Assembly (NCBI RefSeq): GCF_900102195.1
Contig: NZ_FNBE01000025.1
Coordinates: forward strand, 1-44,272
Reading direction: 5' to 3'
Origin: Pseudonocardia oroxyli
Lineage (GTDB): Bacteria; Actinomycetota; Actinomycetes; Mycobacteriales; Pseudonocardiaceae
DNA length: 44,272 bases
The position numbers and the translations under genes were made by a program. Shown here one piece after another: positions 8,591 through 17,670 of this stretch (positions within the stretch are counted from its first letter, which is position 1; the number at the start of each line of letters is the position of its first letter). Below the pieces are notes generated by a model. The model worked only from the letters and a program-made list of their open reading frames with translations. It was not told where the DNA came from and searched no databases.

Positions 8591-8768
8591 TCAACTTCGC
8601 CGGCGTGGGTGTGACAGCGACCGCGTGATCTCTTGGTTCGGTGCCAGGCAACGTTGGGTCGCGGCTTCTTGAGTGGTGTGGGAGTGGTAGTCGCTGTCGT
8701 CGAGGGTGAAGTAGCGCAGCGCGGTGAACTCCGGCTTCGGTCCAGTTGAGCCAGGATGCGTTGGTCGG
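8591..8768 (-). pseudogene. IS630-type transposase C-terminal scrap
   Basis: On the minus strand the residues WLNWTEA, then FTALRYFTLDDSDYHSHT in the next frame after a one-base insertion near 8735, match the C-terminal end of a different IS630-type transposase group than the one at 3048. It starts three bases after the stop of the CocE-type gene and ends where the IS3-type terminus at 8772 begins. Confidence 0.45.
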
Positions 8769-8839
8769 GGCGACTCGCCCTGGGTCTGATGGAGGCCCGG
8801 CTTTTCGGATTTGGACCGTCTTGCGGTCGTCCCGTTTGG

Positions 8840-9213
8840 CAGCGTGGAACGGCCTTCTGGTGTTCGGCTGGTGGCCGGTCGTGGAGGTAGCCGTGCAGAC
8901 GGGTGGTGTTGTGCCAGTGCACCCAGCCCAGCGTGGCGAACTCGACATCCTCGACGGTCCTCCAGGGCCCGTCCCTGGCGGGCCCACGGATCAGTCGGCC
9001 TTGTAGTAGCCGTTCACGGTCTCGGCCAAGGCGTTGTCGAACGAGTCCCCGACCGAGCCGATCGAGGGGACCGCGCCGATCTCGGCGAGCCTCTCGCCGT
9101 ATCGCACCGACATGAACGGAGACCCGGCATCGGAGTGACACCGCAGCCCGTCCAGGCGGGTACCGCGTGACCAGCGGGCCTTGTCGATGGCGTCGAGCAC
9201 CCTGCTGGTGCGC
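8840..9213 (-). pseudogene. IS3-family OrfB, C-terminal remnant
   Basis: Minus-strand residues TSRVLDAIDKARWSRG, LRCHSDAGS, GERLAEIGAVPSIGSVGDS and DNALAETVNGYYK are the integrase core of an IS3 transposase. The next block (LIRGPARDGPWRTVEDVEFA, HWHNTTRLHGYL) follows in another frame after a one-base loss near 8999. The upstream half of the gene is gone, replaced by the IS1634-type element at 9214. Confidence 0.8.
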
Positions 9214-10912
9214 ACCCGAGTTTGATCAGCGATCCGGGTTCGGCGTGGGCGCGGGGCTGTGACCTGCGGTGATGGTTGGGTTTGGTGCGGGATTCACGCA
9301 CTGATCGGCGGGTAGGCTCACCGGTTGTGGCGTTCATCAGGCGGGTCCGGACGGGCTCGGGCGCGAGAGCGGTGCAGATCGCGGAGTGTGTGTCCGGGCG
9401 CCGTCAGCGGATTGTCGTGCGCCTGGGCTGCGCGCATACTGAGGTCGAGTTCGGGGTGTTGATGGCGCGGGCGCAGGGGATGCTCGACGAGGCCGCGCAG
9501 GGCGAACTGGACCTGGGTCTGGCCAAGGTCACCTGTAGGGCTCGGTTGGTCCCTCTGTCTGCGGATCCGGTCGTGTTCGTACCTGCGGGAGACACGGCTG
9601 GTAGCTACTCGGGCGACGGTGGACGCGGTTGCTGCGGGAAGTGTGGTGGCGACTGTGTCGGCGCTGCTGTTGGACCTGCTCGGTGGTGTCTAGGTCGGCC
9701 TCGGGTTCGACGAGGTCGGCGATGAGGTGTTCGCTGGTTCTCGCCGGCGTCGTCGGGCCGACCTCGCTGCTGGATGTGGGTCGGGTGTTGGCCGAGGTGG
9801 GCTGGTAGCCGGCGTCCTGTCCGACGTTGTGGTGGACCCTGCGCCGCGCCGCCCGGATCGACGATGCCGAGGATCGCATTGAGTGCGGGGTGGACGAAGT
9901 GGCGCCTGCTGGCGAGGGTGGTGCTGTCGGGGTCGGTTTCTACCGGGACTGGATCGCCGATCTGTGCTTCGCGTATGCTTTGAGCTGCGGTGATGTCAGT
10001 CTGGTGGTCTACGATGTGATCACTTTCTACTTCGAGGTCGAGGAGGAAGGCGGGCTGCGCAAGGTCGGGTTCTCCACAGAGCGCCGGGTCGACCCGCAGG
10101 TCGTGGTCGGGCTGCTGGTCGACCGTCAGGGGTTCAAGTTCATCGTCGGCTCCCGGCAGTCCAAGGCGCCGATGGACCTGGAGTCGCACTTCCACTGGCA
10201 CGGCGACGCCTTCGACGACGGCCAGTACGTCGACACGATCACCCCCAAGCGCGGGGCGGACATCGCGAACGACACCGCGCTACGCGCCGAGCCGGTCTGG
10301 GACCGCAAGCTCATCCGGGTTCATGGCGAGCGGTCTGGTCCTACTCGGCCAAGCGGTTCGCCCGGGACAACCGCACCCTCAACGCCCAGGAAACGCGAGC
10401 CCGCGAGGTCGTCAACGGCGACAAGACCGCCCGCACCCCGCAGTTCGTCAAGAATGCCGGTGACGGGCAGGTCCTCGACGAGAAGGCGCTGGCCCGAGCG
10501 CGGCGGCCGGCCGGGCTCAAGGGCTACGTCACCAAACCTGCCCGCCCAGGTCATGGATGCGGCCGAGGTCATCGGCGCCTATCACGACCTCTGGCGAGTC
10601 GAGGCGTCGTTCCGGATGAGCAAGACCGACCTCGCCGCCCGCCCGATGTTCCATCGCACCCGAGACAGCATCGAAGCCCACCTGACCATCGTTTTCGCAG
10701 CCCTTGCCGTCGCACGCACCGCGCAAGCCCGCACCGGGCTGTCCATCCGCCGAATCGTCCGCAACATGCGGTCGCTGCGCTCGGCGACCATCGCGGTCAA
10801 CGGCACCGAGCACACCTTCCCGCCGCAGATCCCGGCCGACCTCAAGCCGGTCGTCACGGCGCTGCGCGGCTGACCCGCGTGACGCACTTAAGGCGTTTGA
10901 TCAAACTCGGGT
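9214..10912 (+). mobile_element. IS1634-family insertion sequence
   Basis: A perfect 15-bp inverted repeat marks both ends: ACCCGAGTTTGATCA at 9214-9228 and its complement at 10898-10912. I see no obvious target duplication, in keeping with loss of DNA from the host IS3 element. The element is shorter than usual because its transposase has an internal deletion. Confidence 0.8.
9327..10873 (+). pseudogene. IS1634-family transposase, deleted and frameshifted
   Basis: The start GTG at 9327 gives VAFIRRVRTGSGARAVQI and LGCAHTEVEFG, the standard N-terminus. The frame is lost between about 9550 and 9850, then resumes with CGDVSLVVYDVITFYFEVEE and ERRVDPQVVVGLLVDRQGF. Right after this it jumps to FIVGSRQSKAPMDLESHFHW; by comparison with the family about 70 or more residues, including catalytic-domain sequence, are missing near 10135. 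Further slips lie near 10330 and 10537 (an extra A). The C-terminal YHDLWRVEASFRMSKTDL block is intact. Certainly inactive. Confidence 0.85.
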
Positions 10913-11014
10913 CGGAGTAGCGACGCGTTGTCGGCTTGCCCGGCGACTGATCTCTCGGCGTGGCTCCATCCTCGTCTCCAAGGTCAAGAGCCTCCACCGA
11001 ACCCAGGGCGAGTC

Positions 11015-11203
11015 AGCGCTGCAGACAGGACTCGGAGATCTCGAAACTGCGAGCCACCGCGGCGGCGGACCGGTCGCCCTCGCGGGCGACGGCGATCACG
11101 TCGCGGCGGAACTCCTTCGGGAACGGCTTGGGCACGATGACGGTCCTTCCAGTGAGGAGCACATCCTCACAGGACTGAAGTCAACCGAACTCTGGGCAGT
11201 CCC
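11015..11203 (-). pseudogene. IS3-family OrfA fragment with element end
   Basis: Minus strand from the GTG at 11135: VPKPFPKEFRRDVIAVAREG and FEISESCL, the N-terminal helix-turn-helix of an IS3 OrfA of a different group from the element to its left. It ends abruptly at 11015 where the other IS3 element begins. The sequence near 11180-11203 (TCAACCGAACTCTGGGCAGT) resembles the IS3 terminus ending at 349, so this was a second IS3 element whose body was lost. Confidence 0.7.
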
Positions 11204-11235
11204 CATTGGCTCGAAGCGACGAGCAGACGGGTGGC

Positions 11236-11994
11236 CTAATGGAGCGTCTTGCCTGCGTCAACGGTAACGTTGGACCCGGCCATGAAGCTCGTCTCGGGCG
11301 ACGCCAAGAGACGGATGACTCGCGCGATGTCCTCAGGTTCACCCGTCCGAGGCAACGTACCGGGCAGGATGGGAAGTTTGTCGAGTCCTCGTTTGCGCAG
11401 GGCGGTCCGCGCCATCTCGGTGTCGACACCCCCAGGGCTGACGCTGAAGCAGCGCACGTTGTCGGGCGCGAGTTGGTAGCTCATCGCTCGGATGAGGGAG
11501 ACGATCCCTCCCTTGCTCGCGGCGTACGCCGGCCCCGCTGGCGCCGAGAAAGCCGCGATGGACGCCACCGCGATGAACGTGCCCGCTCCTGAGCTCCTGA
11601 GTGGTTCCGCGGTATGGCGCGCCAAGTTGAAGGTGCCACCCAGATTCACCTCGATGATCCGCTCGTAGGTGCCGCGCGACAGCACACCGATGTCGGCATC
11701 GTCGACGCTGTTGATGCCATGGGAGCCGATGACGATGTCGAGCCTGGACCGACGCTCCACGAGGGACCTTGTGCAGGCCGCAACAGCCGATTCGTCGGAG
11801 ACGTCCACGGCCTCGGCGCTGACGTCGAGGCCGTCCTCGCGGAGGCGAGCGGTCTCGGCTGTGAGGCGCTCCTCGTTGATGTCCGTGCAATGGACGTGTG
11901 CGCCCACCTCGGCGAGCAAGCGAGCAGTCGCTGCTCCGACTCCGGAGCTCGCTCCGGTGATGAGAGCGACCTTACCCTTCAAATCGATCATCAT
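11236..11994 (-). CDS. Short-chain dehydrogenase/reductase
   Basis: A 252-residue classical SDR, NAD(P)-dependent alcohol/ketone oxidoreductase. It shows the nucleotide motif TGASSGVG near the N-terminus, an acidic residue after the second strand (CTDINEER) pointing to NAD, a catalytic serine in VASIAAF, and the YAASK active-site pair. Its C-terminus, GSNVTVDAGKTLH, is the normal family ending. I chose the ATG at 11994 because GGAG lies eight bases upstream and the Rossmann fold starts at once; a longer frame to 12189 looks spurious. It faces away from the monooxygenase across a long gap. A role in oxidising an alcohol to the ketone used by the monooxygenase is plausible but unproven. Confidence 0.88.
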   Translation of the reverse strand: MMIDLKGKVALITGASSGVGAATARLLAEVGAHVHCTDINEERLTAETARLREDGLDVSAEAVDVSDESAVAACTRSLVERRSRLDIVIGSHGINSVDDADIGVLSRGTYERIIEVNLGGTFNLARHTAEPLRSSGAGTFIAVASIAAFSAPAGPAYAASKGGIVSLIRAMSYQLAPDNVRCFSVSPGGVDTEMARTALRKRGLDKLPILPGTLPRTGEPEDIARVIRLLASPETSFMAGSNVTVDAGKTLH

Positions 11995-13158
11995 CCGAGT
12001 GTCTCCGTCCAGGGGCAACTTCGATGGATAGCCCGCCCGGACCTGCGACCGAGGCCGACCGGAGCGAGCAGCGGGTGCCGATCGTCTGAGACCGCCAGTC
12101 CCCGTTACACCACGGAAGACAGGGACCGTTCTCGTGACGTGACGCAGGCTGCGCGACTGCTGACCACGGCCTCGAGCTGGTTCGCCCACCCAGGCCCATT
12201 ACAGGGCGACGACAACATCCCGTCAAGCCGTACGCGGCCCGTCCTGGCGGTCTCCGTCTGGCGTCGAGGCGAGTCGTGGCCGCGAGTGTCGGATCGACGA
12301 AACTCTTCCCGTAAGGCATCCGGTGGCGGCAGAGTTAGACTGCAACCTCCTGGCGTACTGAGCGAGAAGGCGAGCGGCGAAGTCGGGCGAGCTGCCAGGT
12401 CCTGCGTGCCCGTCGTGCGACCTGATTTGCCTGGTCAACTACCTGGCTGCAAGGGGGGCGAGTTCTGTGAACCATCCTCGGGTCTGCTTCCGTCGGCAGC
12501 GCACCGGTCATGGCGGTGCCGTGGATGCATCTCGGCAGGTCGCATCGTGGCGAGACAGAGAAGTCGAACCGCCGAGGGCCATGGCGCAGCCGCACCGTGC
12601 TAGTTTCGAGTTGACACATCCAGTTTCACGCTGGCAGGATCCGAATCTGGACCCGGGTTCCGCTTGCTGTCGGGCTGCCCAGGGCGGTGGTGCAGAGTGT
12701 TGGGGAGTTCCGAGGACCCTCGCGCGGTGCCGCACCACTTCGGCTGGCAAGCATGACTCCTGGTACACGCCGCTGGATACGCCTGGTAGCGGAACCGTTC
12801 TGTCGCGGATACCCAGCGCGGACGCAACCACGACGTCGGCCTCGGACGCGGAGAGGTCGGCGTGCCCTGTTGTGTAAGGAACGAGATGCCCGGCTGCTAC
12901 TCGTGAACCGGCTTGGTCAACATGAGGCAAAGCGGCCGTGTGGCGTTGTCCGTGTCGTCGATCCGGCAGTGGCCCGGCCAGACTGTCCGTCGCGGCGGCC
13001 TCAGCCTGGCGGCTCTGCCGCTGTTCTCGCAGGTGACCGGAACGTCGGCATGCGCGGACGACCGTGTTGGGATGGCGGGAGACGTGCTGACGGTCATTGC
13101 GCGCCGCCTGCCGAGGAGACAAGCCAGAGTGCCAACAGGAGTGGAGGCGTGTGGTTAG
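11995..13158. other. Long divergent intergenic region (about 1.16 kb)
   Basis: No convincing gene on either strand. The long minus-strand open frame that enters it is antisense to the monooxygenase. A possible promoter element TTGACA lies at 12611-12616, followed by CAGTTTCA, a stretch shared with the promoter at 15000-15032; its -10 (CAGGAT at 12635) is weak. GGAGG at 13143-13147 is the ribosome site of the next gene. Confidence 0.4.
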
Positions 13159-14961
13159 GTGAGTGACGACATCAATACCCCGGAACTCGCGGCGGAGCTC
13201 GAGGCGAAGTATCGCGCTGAACGCGAGAAGCGCCTGACCGCGGATAGAGGCAGCTATCTGGCGATGACCGGCGCGCTGCAGCGCTATGCCGACGACCCTT
13301 ACACGAAGCCGACGGAACGCACCCACCGGAAGGAGTCGAAGACCGTCGTCATTATCGGCACCGGTTTTGGTGGGCTGCTCATGGCTCAACGGCTCCGGGC
13401 GCAGGGTATCGAGGACTTCCTGATGCTCGATGAGGCGGGCGATGTCGGGGGGGTGTGGTACTGGAACCGCTACCCAGGCGCCTCGTGCGACATCGATTCC
13501 TATACCTATCTTCCTCTGCTGGAGGAGATGGGCTATATGCCCACAGAACGGTACGCCCGACAGAGCGAGATCTATGCGTACGCTCAGCAGATCGCGCGCC
13601 GTTACGGTGTCTATGAGCGTGCGCTCTTTCACACGTCGGTCACCGATATGCGGTGGGACGACGAGGGCCATGCCTGGCAGATCGAGACGGATCGTGGCGA
13701 CGAGATTCGGGCGTCTTTCGTCGTCTCTGCCGTCGGGGGTGCGCTCAGTCGGCCGAAGCTTCCGGCGATCCAGGGAATCGAAGAATTCAACGGGGCTTCA
13801 TTCCACACCAGCCGGTGGGACTACCGGTACACCGGTGGAGGACCAGACCTCGAGCTGGATGGATTGGCCGACAGGTCCGTCGCCATCATTGGGACCGGGG
13901 CGACCGCGCTGCAGGCCGTCCCCTGGCTGGGGCGTGCAGCACAGAAGCTCTATGTGGTGCAGCGGACGCCCAGCACGGTAGCACCGCGAAACAATGAGGC
14001 CACCGACGTCTCGTGGTTCAAAGGCCTTGAGCCTGGTTGGCAGCGGGAGCGCCTACGTAATCATGCGGCCGTCACCGTCGGGGAGGACTTCGAGGAGGAC
14101 CTCATCCGCGATGGGTGGAGCGACATCTATTGGGACTTGATCGAACCTCTGCGTCAGGCGGGTGTCCCGAAGGACGAGGCGAAGCAGGTCGCGAAGATGG
14201 CCGACCTCGCCAAGATGGAGCGGCTACGGGCAAGGGTCGACGACGTGGTCAGAGACCCCGCTGTAGCTGCCAAATTAAAGCCCTACTATCAGTATCTCTG
14301 CAAGCGCCCCGGTTTCCATGACGCCTACCTCGACACATTCAACCGAGCGAACGTCGAGTTGGTCGACACCAATGGTCGAGGGGTCGATCGCATCACCTCG
14401 GATGGCCTCGTTGTAGACGGTACATTGTACAAGGTTGACTGCATCATCTACTCAACCGGATTCTTGGCAGCAGATGATGTGTACACGGAGCGGCTCGGGG
14501 CGGATATCACCGGGACCGGTGGGGTTCGACTGTCACAGAAGTGGGCGGAAGGCCCTGCGACCTTGCACGGGATCTTCACGAGTGGGTTCCCCAATCTGGT
14601 GTTGTTCCCCGACACTCGGCAGCAGGTGACGCAGTCGTTCAACTTTATGCGCACTCTGGTCGAGTCGTCCCTCCATGCGGCCTACGTGATCGCAGAGACA
14701 TGCCGACGGGGGGCGCGCTACTTCGATGTCGACGAGAATGCCGAGCATGAATGGGTCGGCACGGTGATGCAGCATGCGCACGACGAGGATGAGTTCCTCG
14801 CTTCCTGTACGCCGGGCCGCGGCAACGGCGAAGGCGCTCTGCAAAACCGATTCCCGCGAGCGTCGTCGTATCCATTGCGGACGAATGCCTTCTTCGATCT
14901 GTGGGATGACTGGCGACAGCAGGGCGGTCTGGCGGGCCTGCGCCTGGAAGGCGCTCGCTGA
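13159..14961 (+). CDS. Baeyer-Villiger monooxygenase (type I, FAD/NADPH)
   Basis: A 600-residue flavoprotein that inserts oxygen next to a ketone to give an ester or lactone, using NADPH and O2. Motifs in order: FAD-binding GTGFGG (about residues 67-72), DVGGVWYWNRYPGASCD, the type I fingerprint FNGASFHTSRWD (about 210-221, pattern FxGxxxHxxxW), and the NADPH-binding GTGATA (about 245). The long N-terminal extension of about 60 residues and overall length fit the group that contains cyclododecanone and cyclopentadecanone monooxygenases and steroid monooxygenase, so a bulky cyclic ketone is a reasonable guess. The start is GTG 13159 with GGAGG 11 bases upstream. It leads the catabolic cluster, separated from the next gene by 237 bases that hold a promoter. 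Confidence 0.92.
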   Translation: MSDDINTPELAAELEAKYRAEREKRLTADRGSYLAMTGALQRYADDPYTKPTERTHRKESKTVVIIGTGFGGLLMAQRLRAQGIEDFLMLDEAGDVGGVWYWNRYPGASCDIDSYTYLPLLEEMGYMPTERYARQSEIYAYAQQIARRYGVYERALFHTSVTDMRWDDEGHAWQIETDRGDEIRASFVVSAVGGALSRPKLPAIQGIEEFNGASFHTSRWDYRYTGGGPDLELDGLADRSVAIIGTGATALQAVPWLGRAAQKLYVVQRTPSTVAPRNNEATDVSWFKGLEPGWQRERLRNHAAVTVGEDFEEDLIRDGWSDIYWDLIEPLRQAGVPKDEAKQVAKMADLAKMERLRARVDDVVRDPAVAAKLKPYYQYLCKRPGFHDAYLDTFNRANVELVDTNGRGVDRITSDGLVVDGTLYKVDCIIYSTGFLAADDVYTERLGADITGTGGVRLSQKWAEGPATLHGIFTSGFPNLVLFPDTRQQVTQSFNFMRTLVESSLHAAYVIAETCRRGARYFDVDENAEHEWVGTVMQHAHDEDEFLASCTPGRGNGEGALQNRFPRASSYPLRTNAFFDLWDDWRQQGGLAGLRLEGAR

Positions 14962-14999
14962 AGGTGGGTGTGAGGAGCGGCCACGAGCTTACGAGATCG

Positions 15000-15032
15000 T
15001 TGACACGGAGCCAGATTTGAAATACAGTTTCA
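15000..15032 (+). promoter_or_regulatory. Sigma-70-like promoter with IclR-box-like palindrome
   Basis: TTGACA at 15000-15005 and TACAGT at 15023-15028 are spaced by 17 bases. The -10 lies inside a palindrome, TGAAATACAGTTTCA at 15018-15032, with perfect 5-base arms. The described IclR box of E. coli is TGGAAATNATTTCCA, of the same length and layout. It sits about 170 bases before the CoA ligase that opens the 13-gene run, which itself encodes an IclR regulator. Confidence 0.55.
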
Positions 15033-15198
15033 GATGGGTGCCATCGATGCTGCGCGGCACGCAATGCAGAAGTGTCCGACTCTCGATGGGTACGTGGCCA
15101 TCGACGGGCCGACTCTCTGTGGACGATGGCCGATCCGCTGCTCGTGTCGATGCCCTCAGCGGTGTCGCGTCATCCGTGGAGACCGGAGGTTGAACATC

Positions 15199-16803
15199 GT
15201 GGCCATGGAACTGAGCCAGGGGTTGCCAGAGGTGACTGCACATGTCGCTGCGGCTCGACGTCAGTCGATCGATGAACTCCTCCGCCGTTCTGCGCGGAAG
15301 TTTGCCGACAAGCAGGCATTGATACAGGGCCAGACGACATATACCTATGGCGAATTGGATCTTGCGGTAAGCCGGGTGGCGGCTTCGTTGCGTGAGCGTG
15401 GCGTCATGCCGAACGAACGAGTTGCGCTATACAGTAGAAACTCTATCGACTACGCGGTGTCAGTCTTCGCGATCGCGCGGGCCGGTGCCGTTTCCGTCCC
15501 ACTCAACTTCAATCTCGGCCCGGATGAGGTCGCCTACATCCTCGAGCATGCCGAGTGCTCGGCCATACTCGCCGAAGAGCAGTTGGTGCCGGTGGCGATA
15601 GAGGCGATGAAGCGAGCAGATCTTGTCGATGACATCACACTGACGGTGGCATTCGGCGACGTCCCGCCTCGTGTCGACGGGACATGGGTCTCGTTTCGAG
15701 ATCTTGCAGACTCAGCGGCAGCGGGTCTCGACGACGCTGTGACGTCCGATGTGGCGTTCTTGATGTACACGAGTGGAACCGAGTCCCGGCCGAAAGGCGC
15801 GGTGATGACTACCGGGGCCCTGCTTGCTCAGTACGTAAGCATGGTCGTCTACGGCGAGATGAGCAGCAATGACCGGGAACTCCACGTCATGCCGCTCTAT
15901 CATGCCGGACAGCTGCACTGTTTCCTTCTGCCCGACGTCTACCTGGGAGCGACGAACGTCCTCATGGACGGCACTGCGCCCGCGGACATCATGCAGTGCG
16001 TGCAGGAGCATCGAATCACGAAGCTGTGGTTGCCGCCAACTGTGTGGATCTCGATGCTCCGGCACCCGGACTTCCTCCGCTATGACCTGAGTTCGATCGA
16101 GCTGGCTTACTACGGCGCGTCGGCGATGCCCGTTCAGGTCCTTCGTGAGCTTCTCGAGGTGCTACCGAACGCAAGGTTCTTCAACTGCTACGGGCAGACC
16201 GAACTCGGCGGTGTCACCACAATGCTCGGACCCGACGATCAGTTCCGTAAGTCCGGGTCCTGCGGTCTTCCCACCCTTCATGAGGAGACGGGGATTGTTG
16301 ATGCCGACGGGCGGCATCTGGGCGTGGGCGAGGTTGGCGAGATCGTACATCGCAATCCCCAGGCGACGCTCGGCTACTGGCGGGATCCGGAGCGGACGGA
16401 GGCTGTCTTCAGGGGAGGATGGTTCCACAGTGGAGATCTCGGCTACCTCGACTCCGAGGGCTATCTCTATCTTGTTGACCGAGTCAAAGACATGATCAAG
16501 ACGGGGGGCGAGAACGTCGCCAGTCGGGAGGTCGAGGAGGTGATCTTCGCGCACCCGGCGGTAGCGGAAGCGGCAGTGGTCGGTGTTGCGGACCCACGTT
16601 GGATCGAGTCCGTGACGGCAGTAGTCGTGACGCGGCCAGGATTCCATCTCGAGGCGGCCGAGTTGATTGACTTCTGCCGGTCCAGACTTGCAGGATTCAA
16701 GACTCCGAAGGCCGTCTATTTCGTCGGTGAGCTTCCAAAGAATGCCAGCGGAAAAATCCTCAAGCGTGAACTTCGTGACCGTTACTCGGGGGCACCCCAA
16801 TGA
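15199..16803 (+). CDS. Acyl-CoA ligase (FadD-like, class I adenylate-forming)
   Basis: A 534-residue ligase that activates a carboxylic acid with ATP to the acyl-AMP and then the CoA thioester. It has the phosphate-binding loop YTSGTESRPKGAV, the core NCYGQTELGG (A5), FHSGDLGYLDSEGYLYLVDR (A7/A8) and the catalytic lysine region PKNASGKILKREL near the C-terminus. I place the start at GTG 15199, nine bases after GGAGG; the ATG at 15205 is slightly far from that site. It opens a run of 13 genes that overlap or nearly abut. The final four bases overlap the next gene (ATGA). Substrate not deducible. Confidence 0.9.
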   Translation: MAMELSQGLPEVTAHVAAARRQSIDELLRRSARKFADKQALIQGQTTYTYGELDLAVSRVAASLRERGVMPNERVALYSRNSIDYAVSVFAIARAGAVSVPLNFNLGPDEVAYILEHAECSAILAEEQLVPVAIEAMKRADLVDDITLTVAFGDVPPRVDGTWVSFRDLADSAAAGLDDAVTSDVAFLMYTSGTESRPKGAVMTTGALLAQYVSMVVYGEMSSNDRELHVMPLYHAGQLHCFLLPDVYLGATNVLMDGTAPADIMQCVQEHRITKLWLPPTVWISMLRHPDFLRYDLSSIELAYYGASAMPVQVLRELLEVLPNARFFNCYGQTELGGVTTMLGPDDQFRKSGSCGLPTLHEETGIVDADGRHLGVGEVGEIVHRNPQATLGYWRDPERTEAVFRGGWFHSGDLGYLDSEGYLYLVDRVKDMIKTGGENVASREVEEVIFAHPAVAEAAVVGVADPRWIESVTAVVVTRPGFHLEAAELIDFCRSRLAGFKTPKAVYFVGELPKNASGKILKRELRDRYSGAPQ

Positions 16804-17636
16804 CCCCACCTCAGGGCGGGACCGGTGACGGCAGCCCGTCGGCAGCGCGTGGCGTCGACGCCGACGGGCGGGACTCTCCCGGATTGGAGGCGCGCGCGGC
16901 CGGCGAGTCGAGCCAGGTCGCGATCGTGGTCACCGAAAACGCCGTGACCGTGTCATTCAACAATCCAGCGCGGCGCAACGTATTCACACCGGAGGTCGCG
17001 CTTTCGGTCGTCGACGCGCTTGAGGTTGCTGCGTCACAGCGACTTCCACTGGTCTTGCGGAGCGCGGCTCCGGGCATGTTCGTGGCCGGCGCGGATCTCG
17101 TCTCAGTCCGCGCCCGCACCACGAACGATTCCTTGGACAGGTCCACCGGTAAAGTCTTCGACCAGCTTTACGACCACCCGTATCCAACGGTGGCCGTGGT
17201 AGATGGATTTGCCCTGGGCGGTGGTTGCGAGCTTGCGCTCGCCTGTGATTTCCGCATCTCGACTCCCGACGCCCGATGGGGACTTCCCGAGGTGACTCTC
17301 GGGTTGATTCCGAGCGCGGGTGGTCTCAGCAGACTTCGTAGCCTGGTCGGCGAATCCATTGCTGTTGACCTGACACTGACTGGGCGTCGGATATCCGGCG
17401 CTGAGGCGGCCCGGATCGGGCTCGTACAGCGACTGGCGAGCGCGGAAAACCTCGACGAACAGCTGGCCGCACTGCTACACGAGCTGTCGCAGGCCGATCC
17501 GATGGCGCTCCGTTTGGCGAAAGGCGCCATGCGGGTGGTGGGCGATCAGAACCGACTCGTCGATGCGGCGGCGCAGGCGCTGTGCATCGCGAACCCGGAC
17601 GCTCAGGCACGCATCGAGGCGCTCCTAGGCAAGTGA
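16800..17636 (+). CDS. Enoyl-CoA hydratase (crotonase family)
   Basis: A 278-residue crotonase-fold protein that likely hydrates a trans-2-enoyl-CoA. The oxyanion-hole stretch GMFVAGADL and both hydratase glutamates are present, in GGGCELALACD and LPEVTLGLIP. An N-terminal extension of about 35 residues, rich in Gly, Pro and Asp, precedes the fold; it is unusual and may be a linker or an overlong start, yet the ATG at 16800 overlaps the ligase stop codon (ATGA), which favours it. The next gene follows after 34 bases. Confidence 0.88.
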   Translation: MTPPQGGTGDGSPSAARGVDADGRDSPGLEARAAGESSQVAIVVTENAVTVSFNNPARRNVFTPEVALSVVDALEVAASQRLPLVLRSAAPGMFVAGADLVSVRARTTNDSLDRSTGKVFDQLYDHPYPTVAVVDGFALGGGCELALACDFRISTPDARWGLPEVTLGLIPSAGGLSRLRSLVGESIAVDLTLTGRRISGAEAARIGLVQRLASAENLDEQLAALLHELSQADPMALRLAKGAMRVVGDQNRLVDAAAQALCIANPDAQARIEALLGK

Positions 17637-17670
17637 CGTCACCTTTCCCTCATGAGCAAGGAAGACAAGA

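Larger units (their letters stand above)
8772..11014 (-). mobile_element. IS3-type element, interrupted by IS1634
   Basis: Bounded by inverted terminal repeats sharing GACTCGCCCTGGGT (8772-8785) and its complement (11001-11014), with similarity continuing to GGAGGC. Reading on the minus strand, the right end starts an OrfA (GKPTTRRYSD, near 10950-10915) and the left end holds the OrfB C-terminus. The middle of the element is missing; an IS1634-type element occupies 9214-10912. Confidence 0.65.

Noticed and set aside
12508..13671. Minus-strand open frame of 387 codons
   Set aside because: It is antisense to the clearly coding start of the Baeyer-Villiger monooxygenase and has no recognisable domain; it is a GC-rich shadow frame.
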